This document shows positions 15,216 to 21,029 of a stretch of DNA of 21,029 nucleotides, piece after piece. The stretch is from contig CAMLQS010000043.1 in the NCBI GenBank assembly GCA_946482165.1, positions 1 to 21,029 of the forward strand. The letters are read 5' to 3'. The stretch is from an uncultured Verrucomicrobiota bacterium (GTDB lineage Bacteria; Verrucomicrobiota; Verrucomicrobiae; Opitutales; Opitutaceae). Position 1 is the first letter of the stretch; each line of letters starts with the position of its first letter. The translations under genes were made by a program, and so were the position numbers. The notes beneath the pieces are model-generated. The model made no database searches and was not told where the DNA came from. It worked only from the letters and a program-made list of their open reading frames with translations.

Positions 15216-15791
15216 ATGCCCGCCGAACGCCACCGCCTCTTCGTCGCTCTCCTGCCGAGCGAGCCCGCCCGCGCCGCACTCGCCTCGCTCGCCGAGAATC
15301 TTGCGCGCGCACGATGGACTCCACCGGGGCAGTTCCACCTCACGCTGCGCTTCATCGGCGACGTGTCGGACACGGACCTGCAACGCGTGCGCGAGGCCCT
15401 CGCGGCGGTTCGCGTGGCGCCCTTCCCGCTCGGCGTCGAAGGGGTCGGGCGCTTCCCGCCCCGCGGCCAGCCGGGCGTCGCGTGGGCGGGCGTCGGCACG
15501 GCCCATCCATTTCTGCTCCGCCTGCGGCAACAGGTCGACGACCGCCTTCTCGGCGGCGGCGTGCCTTTTGAACTCACGCCCTTCGTCCCGCACTTCACGA
15601 TCGGCCGCGTGCGCGAATCCTCGCCAGCCGCGGTCGAGCAGTGGCTGAAACGCCACCGCGACTTCGCCGGCCCGATCTGGCGCGCGGAGGCGTTTCACCT
15701 GATGGCGAGCACGCCCGGACCGGCCGGCGCCGTCCACCGGATGGTAGAGACCTATCCGCTCCAGAGCGACCCGGCCGCCGGCCCGCATTGA
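15216..15791 (+). CDS. thpR: RNA 2',3'-cyclic phosphodiesterase (2H family)
   Basis: A 191-residue protein of the LigT/ThpR family that opens 2',3'-cyclic phosphates at RNA ends. The two catalytic HxT motifs are present: HLTLRFIGD (His41, Thr43) and HFTIGRV (His126, Thr128), with LFVALLPS at the N-terminus as expected. The length is usual for the family. The ATG at 15216 comes 111 bases after the GH28 stop, with the REP-like hairpin between, so it may have its own promoter. The stop is only 10 bases from the end of the convergent trpB gene, and no terminator was seen between them. Confidence 0.93.
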   Translation: MPAERHRLFVALLPSEPARAALASLAENLARARWTPPGQFHLTLRFIGDVSDTDLQRVREALAAVRVAPFPLGVEGVGRFPPRGQPGVAWAGVGTAHPFLLRLRQQVDDRLLGGGVPFELTPFVPHFTIGRVRESSPAAVEQWLKRHRDFAGPIWRAEAFHLMASTPGPAGAVHRMVETYPLQSDPAAGPH

Positions 15792-15801
15792 AAGTCGCCG
15801 C

Positions 15802-17034
15802 TCAGTAATCCGTCCGCGTGGCGTAGGCGCCGAATTTTTCCATCACGAAATCGATGTCCTTGTCCCCGCGCCCGCTGAGGTTGACCAGAATCGATTCGTC
15901 CGGGCGCTCCTTCGCGAGCCGCAGCGCATAGGCGACGGCATGCGCGCTCTCCAACGCGGGGATGATGCCCTCCCGTCGCGACAGCCGGAAGAAAGCGTGG
16001 ATCGTCTCCTCGTCGCCCGCCGTGCCCGCGATGGTGCGTCCCGTGGAAAACAGGTGCGCGTGCTCCGGCCCCACCGAGGGGTAATCGAGTCCGCTCGCCA
16101 CCGAATAGACCGGCGCGGGCTCGCCCTTCGCGTCCTTCAACATGATCGAGTTGAAGCCGTGCATCACTCCTTCCTCGCCGTAGTTGAGGCTGGCGGCGTG
16201 GTCGCCGAGCTTCGCGCCGCGCCCGAGCGGCTCCACCCCGTGCAAACGCACCGGATCGTCGAGGAACGCGGAGAAAATGCCCATCGCGTTCGAGCCGCCG
16301 CCGACGCAGGCGACGACGTTGTCCGGCAGTTCGCCCGTCATATCGAGAAACTGCTCGCGCGCCTCGATGCCCACCACGCGCTGAAATTCGCGCACCATGA
16401 GCGGAAACGGGTGCGGGCCGACCACCGAGCCGATGCAGTAAATGCTGTTAACCGGATCCTTCAGGTAGGCTTGAAAGGCGGAGTCGACCGCCTCCTTCAG
16501 CGTCTGCGCGCCGAAGGTCACGGGCACCACCGTGGCGCCGAGGATTTTCATGCGCACGACGTTCGGGTGCTCCTTCGCGATATCCACCGCGCCCATGTGG
16601 ATCTCGACGGGGATGCCGAAATACGCGCCCGCGGTGGCGAGCGCCACGCCGTGCTGGCCCGCGCCGGTCTCCGCGATGAGTTTCTTTTTGCCGAGGAACT
16701 TCGCAAGGAGCGCCTCGCCCATGCAGTGGTTGAGCTTGTGCGCACCGGTGTGGTTGAGGTCCTCGCGCTTCAGATAAATGCGCGCGCCGTCGACCGCGTC
16801 GCTCAGGTTCTTGCAGTAATAGACCGGCGTCGGTCGCCCCTGGAAATGGGTGCGGATCGAGCGGAGCTCGCGGATGAAATCATGGCTCCGGCAAATGCGC
16901 AGATAGGCGTGGTTGATCCGGTCCATCTCGCGCTGCAACTCCGGCGGAATGAACGAACCGCCGAAGCGTCCGAAAAAGCCCTTGGCGTCGGGCTGGCTGC
17001 GATGCGTGGGGCGAGCGGCGGGGAGTGATCTCAT
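15802..17034 (-). CDS. trpB: Tryptophan synthase beta chain
   Basis: A 410-residue PLP enzyme that joins indole and serine to make tryptophan. Family marks: [12 protein letters not shown] near the start, the Schiff-base Lys100 in [14 protein letters not shown], the catalytic Glu122 in ETGAGQHG, the phosphate loop GGGSNAMG (245-252), [11 protein letters not shown], and the C-terminal NLSGRGDKD. All are intact. The N-terminal part ([18 protein letters not shown]) differs from the more usual VPETL form, so this may be a distinct TrpB lineage. No trpA or other trp gene is in the window. The ATG at 17034 fits the family start. It is divergent from the EF-hand gene across 174 bases; no attenuator was recognised there. 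Confidence 0.94.
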   Translation of the reverse strand: MRSLPAARPTHRSQPDAKGFFGRFGGSFIPPELQREMDRINHAYLRICRSHDFIRELRSIRTHFQGRPTPVYYCKNLSDAVDGARIYLKREDLNHTGAHKLNHCMGEALLAKFLGKKKLIAETGAGQHGVALATAGAYFGIPVEIHMGAVDIAKEHPNVVRMKILGATVVPVTFGAQTLKEAVDSAFQAYLKDPVNSIYCIGSVVGPHPFPLMVREFQRVVGIEAREQFLDMTGELPDNVVACVGGGSNAMGIFSAFLDDPVRLHGVEPLGRGAKLGDHAASLNYGEEGVMHGFNSIMLKDAKGEPAPVYSVASGLDYPSVGPEHAHLFSTGRTIAGTAGDEETIHAFFRLSRREGIIPALESAHAVAYALRLAKERPDESILVNLSGRGDKDIDFVMEKFGAYATRTDY

Positions 17035-17170
17035 GGCAATGGTGAACGCAGACGTCAGCCTGCCCGAGCGAACGCCCGTCCCGAAGTCGGAAGCGCGCCG
17101 ACAAGGCCTGCGCCCCGCTCATATTAGTCACCCGCGCGCGGATATTAAGCGCGACGCCGCACAAGACGGC

Positions 17171-17198
17171 TTGAGCAAATCGCGAAACGTCATAGATT
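17171..17198 (+). promoter_or_regulatory. Candidate sigma-70-type promoter of the EF-hand gene
   Basis: TTGAGC (17171-17176), a 16-base spacer and TAGATT (17193-17198) lie just before the ATG at 17209. The distance to the start is so short that a transcript from here would have almost no leader. The site is a fair but not strong match. Confidence 0.35.
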
Positions 17199-17208
17199 GC
17201 GGGCGCTT

Positions 17209-17541
17209 ATGAAAACCCTTCCCCTGCTCCCCCGCGTCGGCCTCCTCGCCGCCGCGCTTTGCCTGGTCGCCTCGCCCGCAATTCGCGCCGAGGACTCCGC
17301 CGGGCAACAACCCAAACCCGAAAAGCGCCTCTCCCCCGCGCAGAAAACCTTCGACAAAGATGGCGACGGCAAACTCAGCGAAGAGGAGGCCGCCGCTTAC
17401 AGGGAAACCCGCAAGGCCGAGCAGCAAGCCCGGCTCGAAAAGTATGACACCGACAAGGACGGCAAGCTCAGCGAAGAGGAGAAGGCCGCGCTGAAAGCCG
17501 ACCTGAAGAAGACGAAGCCCGAAAAGAAAAAGAAGGAGTAA
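17209..17541 (+). CDS. Secreted EF-hand calcium-binding protein
   Basis: A 110-residue exported protein with a signal peptide (about 1-27, ending AIRA) and two canonical EF-hand loops. The first is DKDGDGKLSEEE at 49-60 and the second DTDKDGKLSEEE at 80-91. Both have the 1-3-5-12 acidic ligands. A charged helix joins them and a Lys-rich tail ends the protein. It probably binds calcium in the envelope; partners are unknown. I chose the ATG at 17209; a TTG at 17197 is in frame but overlaps the promoter candidate. The gene is a single transcription unit, with a promoter candidate just upstream and a strong terminator 47 bases after the stop. Confidence 0.88.
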   Translation: MKTLPLLPRVGLLAAALCLVASPAIRAEDSAGQQPKPEKRLSPAQKTFDKDGDGKLSEEEAAAYRETRKAEQQARLEKYDTDKDGKLSEEEKAALKADLKKTKPEKKKKE

Positions 17542-17588
17542 GCAGGGCCTTTCCCCGCCCGCCGTTTCCCCTTTTCCCGTTCACCGTG

Positions 17589-17615
17589 CGGGCCCTTTTG
17601 GGGCCCGCTTTTTTG
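17589..17615 (+). terminator. Rho-independent terminator of the EF-hand gene
   Basis: GCGGGCCC, loop TTTTG, GGGCCCGC, then TTTTTT. The stem is eight perfect G:C pairs (17589-17596 with 17602-17609) and the T run is at 17610-17615. It lacks a T tract in the opposite direction, so it does not serve the convergent DUF2721 gene. Confidence 0.92.
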
Positions 17616-17635
17616 CGCCGTCTCCGAGGACCCGT

Positions 17636-18106
17636 TCACGGGTCCGGCATCGCACGGCGAACCTCAAGCCCCAGCGCATGCAGGGCTTGGTTGATGTCGC
17701 GCAGGAAATAAACGAGCGCGCCGAGCAGCAGCGCGATCGCCGCCACGAAAAGACCGAGCAGCGCAAAACCGGCCTCGATCCGCAGCAGCGCGCTCAGGAA
17801 AATCGCCACCACCAGCAGACCCGAGACGAACATGCTCGTCGCGGCGAGCGAGACCGCCATGCGCACCAAACCCGCCCGTCGAAACAGGATTCGCAGTTGC
17901 GACTCGATATGCGTCCGCTCCTCTCCCGGCGCCGCCGTTCGCGCCTGCCCCGCAAGGATGCGGGTCCGGTCCACGATGCGCCCCAGCCGGTTCGTCATCG
18001 TCAGCAACAACGAACCCAGGCCGGTGATCAAAATCACCGGCGTGATCGCGAGCTGGATCATCGGCAGAAGCGACTCGGAACCGAGGGCCATGGGCCGAGC
18101 CCACAT
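17636..18106 (-). CDS. DUF2721 family membrane protein
   Basis: A product of 156 residues with three predicted membrane helices. The first, around LAITPVILITGLGSLLLTM, leads into TNRLGRIVDRTRIL, the family hallmark. Two more helices (VSLAATSMFVSGLLVVAIFL and GFALLGLFVAAIALLLGALV) follow a basic loop. The family has no known function. The start is uncertain: the ATG at 18106 is used here, the ATG at 18091 and a TTG at 18145 are alternatives. It lies 73 bases after the SDR gene on the same strand and may be cotranscribed. The stop is 20 bases from the terminator of the convergent EF-hand gene. Confidence 0.85.
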   Translation of the reverse strand: MWARPMALGSESLLPMIQLAITPVILITGLGSLLLTMTNRLGRIVDRTRILAGQARTAAPGEERTHIESQLRILFRRAGLVRMAVSLAATSMFVSGLLVVAIFLSALLRIEAGFALLGLFVAAIALLLGALVYFLRDINQALHALGLEVRRAMPDP

Positions 18107-18179
18107 CAGCCGCTCGCCGATGGTAATCACGCCGGCGGCACCCAAGAGTCGGCGGGCTTAAACCGCGGAGCATCCTCGG

Positions 18180-18908
18180 CTACCACGGCAGCGCTTTCCC
18201 CGTGTGATCCACAAAGGGAACTCCTCCGACCTGGGCCACCTCAAGCTCACGGGTCCGCATCGCGACGTCGCAAATAAAGCCCGCGACTTCCTCCGGCTCG
18301 AAATGCGCCGCCTCGTTCTTCGCTCCATGCATGTAGGTCTTGAGGTAGCCGGGATGGATGAGCGCGAAACGAAATCCCTCCGCCGCGAGCCGGTTCCGGC
18401 ACAGCACCGTGCCCATGTTGAGCGCGGCCTTGGACATGCAGTATCCGAGACAGGCCCCGCGCTCGCCTTGATCGCCGATGCTGCCGGCCTCCGACGAGAT
18501 ATTCACCACCGAGCGAAGGCGCCCGCGTTTCAACAGGTCCATCAAGGCGTGGGCAACCCGCAGCGGCCCGAGGGTATTCACGTTCAGCGTGCGCAACATG
18601 TCGTCGAAGTCGGGACGGCCGTCGATGGGCTGCTCGATCTCGCCGAGGCGCGCGGCGTTGTTCACGAGGATGTCGATAGACTCGGTTTGCCGGGCGACTT
18701 CGGCGGCCGCCCGCGCGACCGACTCATCGTCCGCGACCTCCAGGAGGATCGGAACGACGAGATCGGAGACGAACGGAGCCTTTTCCGGCGTAGTTTTTGT
18801 ATGAATACCGGCGAAGACGCGCAACCCGCGGCGGGCAAACTCGTCGACAAGGGCGCGGCCAAGGCCACGGTCGGCTCCGGTGACAAAGGCGGTGCGGGGG
18901 GTCGTCAT
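18180..18908 (-). CDS. Short-chain dehydrogenase/reductase (SDR)
   Basis: A 242-residue NAD(P)-dependent oxidoreductase. The Rossmann start TGADRGLG (10-17), NNAA (83-86), the catalytic Ser around 138-139 (NISSEAGS), and YCMSK with Tyr156 and Lys160 are all in place, as is the IHPGYLKT motif after the active site. The substrate is unknown; C-factor-like or carbonyl-reductase-like SDRs are comparable. The ATG at 18908 is chosen because it sits directly before the first Rossmann strand. An in-frame extension to 19031 is Arg-rich and not family-like. The gene is divergent from the rhamnogalacturonan lyase across 211 bases, in which I saw only GC-rich partial palindromes. Confidence 0.92.
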   Translation of the reverse strand: MTTPRTAFVTGADRGLGRALVDEFARRGLRVFAGIHTKTTPEKAPFVSDLVVPILLEVADDESVARAAAEVARQTESIDILVNNAARLGEIEQPIDGRPDFDDMLRTLNVNTLGPLRVAHALMDLLKRGRLRSVVNISSEAGSIGDQGERGACLGYCMSKAALNMGTVLCRNRLAAEGFRFALIHPGYLKTYMHGAKNEAAHFEPEEVAGFICDVAMRTRELEVAQVGGVPFVDHTGKALPW

Positions 18909-19119
18909 GCTGCCCGCGACAATGCCCCGCCCGTCCACCCGCACAAGGACGCACGAATGAGGCCGCCCACGCCGGCGGTCCCCGCGTTTCGCCGGCCGGG
19001 TTCGGCCGCGCGCCGGTCGTTCATGGCCCATTCCTCCATCCTACGCGATTTTTCCCACGCGGCGGCCGGGCCCCGGGGTTGCCGTCCGCAAGTCCGGGGC
19101 TTTGTCTCCGTCGCACCCC

Positions 19120-21029
19120 ATGCTTTACCCCTGCTTTACGAGGCTGCTGATGCTGGCGGTCTTGGCGCTTCCCCTGCGCTCGCAACCCGTTCTGGAGAAG
19201 CTCGACCGCGGCGTGGTCGCGCTTCCGGCCGACGATGGCTCGATCTTCGTTTCCTGGCGGCTGCTGGGCAACGAGGCGCCCGATCTCGGCTTCGACGTCT
19301 ATCGGCAGATTGGCGGGCGCCCGGCGGTGCGAATCAATTCCGCCCCGCTGAACGGACCCACTCACTTCGTCGACCGGCCGCCCATCGCGACGCGCGACAT
19401 CTTGCGCTACTCCATACGGCCGGCGGACGGCGCGAATGATCTCGCCGCGCCGTCCGCACCCTTCGCCGTCCCGCCCGCCGACGCGTTGCCCTACGTCGCG
19501 GTTCCGCTGCAACGTCCCGAGGGCGGCGTCTCGCCCGACGGCAAGGCCTTCAGCTACGCCGCGAACGACGCCGCGCCCGCCGATCTGGACGGCGACGGCG
19601 TCTACGAGATCGTCCTCCGCTGGGAGCCGAGCAACTCCCCCGGCGGCGGCCTCGGCGGGCACACCGGCCCCGTGCTTTTCGACGCCTACAAGCTCGATGG
19701 CACCCGCCTCTGGCGAATCGACCTCGGCCGCAACGTCATGGCAGGCGCCCACTCGATAAACTTCCTCGCCTATGACTTCGACGGCGACGGCCGCGCCGAG
19801 TTCGCCGTAAAAACCGCCGACGGCACGCGAGACGGCCTTGGCGCCGTCATCGGCAACGCCGACGCCGACTACCGCACCCATGTCGTCGGCGCCAACACGC
19901 CCGCCTACGGCGTCGGCATGGTTCACGCCGGGCCGGAGTATTTGACGATCTTCGACGGCCGCGACGGCCGGGCGCTCGACACCGTTCTCTACACGCCGCA
20001 ACGCCACCCCGACACCGATTCGCCCACGCCTCCGCAACTCCGCGCCATCTGGGGCGACGACTACGGCAATCGCGCCAACCGCATGCTCGCCTGCGCCGCC
20101 TACCTCGACGGACGGCATGCCAGCCTTGTTTTTTGCCGCGGCTACTACACCCGCACCGTGCTCGCCGCCTGGGATTTCCGCGGCGGAAAACTCGTCCCGC
20201 GCTGGGTCTTCGATTCCGACGCCGGCCCCGCGTCCAACCGCGCCTACCGCGGCCAGGGCAACCACAACCTCAGCGTGGTCGACGTCGATGCCGACGGACG
20301 CGACGAGATCGTCTACGGCGCCATGAGCATCGACGATGATGGCCGCGGCCTCTACAGCACCGGCCTCGGCCACGGCGACGCCCAACATGTCTCCGACCTC
20401 GATCCGGCCCGCCCCGGCCTCGAGGTTTACGGAATTCAGGAACGCTTTGCGGACGCCGGAGCGCGCATGTTCGACGCCGCCACCGGCACCGTTCTCTGGA
20501 AGGTCGCCTCGGTCAAAGCCGGCGCCGACGGCGAAGGCCCCGGGCGCGGCCTCGCGGCCGACATCGATCCTCGCCACCCCGGCGCCGAGTGCTGGGCCGC
20601 CGGCGCGGGCGTCAACAGCCTCTACGACGCGCGCGGCAAGGTGATCGCGCCCCGCGCGCCCGGCACGGTCAACTTCGCCATCTGGTGGGACGGCGACCTC
20701 CTCCGCGAGCTGCTCGACAAGAACCGGGTGATGAAATGGAACTGGGAGAAAGGCTCGACCGAAGATCTCCTCGTCGCGAAAGGCTGCACGGCGATCAACG
20801 GCACCAAGGCCACGCCCAGCCTCAGCGCCGACCTCTTCGGCGACTGGCGCGAGGAGGTCGTCTTTCCCTCCGCGGACCATAGCGAGTTGCGCATCTACTC
20901 GACGACGATCCCGACGCAGCAACGCCTGCCCACGCTGATGCACGACGCCCAATACCGTCTCGGCGTCGCCTGGCAAAACGTCGCCTACAACCAGCCTCCG
21001 CATCCGTCCTTCTATCTCGGCCCCGACCA
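19120..21029 (+). CDS. Rhamnogalacturonan lyase, PL11-like, secreted (3' end outside window)
   Basis: A beta-propeller polysaccharide lyase that cleaves the rhamnogalacturonan I backbone by elimination. The visible 636 codons start with a likely signal peptide (about 1-22), then LEKLDRGVVALPADDG and VSWRLLGNE, the hallmark PL11/YesW-type opening. Calcium-type DxDxDG motifs are seen near residues 155 (DLDGDG), 219 (DFDGDG) and 388 (DVDADG). WGDDYGNRANR and GQGNHNLS are further family marks, and the last residues (RLGVAWQNVAYNQPPHPSFY) match the family C-terminus, so only a few residues are missing. The ATG at 19120 directly precedes the signal peptide. With the GH28-like enzyme about 4 kb upstream on the same strand, it supports pectin use. 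Confidence 0.92.
   Translation, partial: MLYPCFTRLLMLAVLALPLRSQPVLEKLDRGVVALPADDGSIFVSWRLLGNEAPDLGFDVYRQIGGRPAVRINSAPLNGPTHFVDRPPIATRDILRYSIRPADGANDLAAPSAPFAVPPADALPYVAVPLQRPEGGVSPDGKAFSYAANDAAPADLDGDGVYEIVLRWEPSNSPGGGLGGHTGPVLFDAYKLDGTRLWRIDLGRNVMAGAHSINFLAYDFDGDGRAEFAVKTADGTRDGLGAVIGNADADYRTHVVGANTPAYGVGMVHAGPEYLTIFDGRDGRALDTVLYTPQRHPDTDSPTPPQLRAIWGDDYGNRANRMLACAAYLDGRHASLVFCRGYYTRTVLAAWDFRGGKLVPRWVFDSDAGPASNRAYRGQGNHNLSVVDVDADGRDEIVYGAMSIDDDGRGLYSTGLGHGDAQHVSDLDPARPGLEVYGIQERFADAGARMFDAATGTVLWKVASVKAGADGEGPGRGLAADIDPRHPGAECWAAGAGVNSLYDARGKVIAPRAPGTVNFAIWWDGDLLRELLDKNRVMKWNWEKGSTEDLLVAKGCTAINGTKATPSLSADLFGDWREEVVFPSADHSELRIYSTTIPTQQRLPTLMHDAQYRLGVAWQNVAYNQPPHPSFYLGPD

Noticed and set aside
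13155..15788. Very long minus-strand open frame (877 codons)
   Set aside because: It lies opposite the GH28-like and ThpR genes, has no domain motif, and its composition is that of an antisense frame in GC-rich DNA.
19021..21003. Long minus-strand open frame (660 codons)
   Set aside because: It is antisense to the PL11 lyase, whose family motifs are unmistakable; the minus frame is rich in Gly, Ala, Val and Asp with no motif.

Overview
The window is GC-rich, densely coded bacterial chromosome. The closest fit is a verrucomicrobial lineage, probably Opitutaceae-like. That is inferred from a PEP-CTERM exosortase substrate, secreted pectin enzymes (a GH28-type glycosidase and a PL11-type rhamnogalacturonan lyase), a catalytic-domain-only AMP nucleosidase, frequent GTG starts with few Shine-Dalgarno sites, and a REP-like palindrome. 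No rRNA gene, tRNA gene, insertion sequence, prophage gene or CRISPR array was seen. Gene identities rest on motifs read from the translations, because no database search was possible.

Layout. Positions 1-7524 are all minus-strand genes. In transcription order they are a TIGR02466-like 2OG-Fe(II) oxygenase, an LEA14-like lipoprotein, lipB, a PEP-CTERM protein closed by a clear terminator, lipA, a secreted type I phosphodiesterase, a secreted PhoD-like phosphatase, AMP nucleosidase, and a secreted protein of unknown function cut by the window start. Positions 7606-10376 are plus strand: an exported M3 (PepF-like) metallopeptidase and a metallophosphoesterase. Positions 10364-12655 are a minus-strand trio: a CLC transporter with two CBS domains, a 35-residue single-helix peptide found by hand, and a small membrane protein. 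Their junctions touch or overlap.

Positions 12971-15791 are plus strand: a DUF167/YggU protein, the GH28-like enzyme, a REP-like hairpin and the RNA 2',3'-cyclic phosphodiesterase ThpR. The right end holds trpB (minus, without trpA), a self-contained EF-hand protein gene with its own promoter candidate and terminator (plus), a DUF2721 membrane protein and a short-chain dehydrogenase (minus), and a PL11 rhamnogalacturonan lyase (plus) cut close to its C-terminus by the window end.

Functional themes. LipB and LipA together build protein-bound lipoate, but a surface or exported PEP-CTERM gene and a terminator lie between them. The genes after lipA look like a scavenging module: two exported phosphoesterases could release phosphate or nucleotides outside the cytoplasm, and AMP nucleosidase would handle AMP inside. 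GH28 and PL11 both point to growth on pectin or rhamnogalacturonan. The least explained unit is the CLC, micropeptide and membrane-protein cassette.
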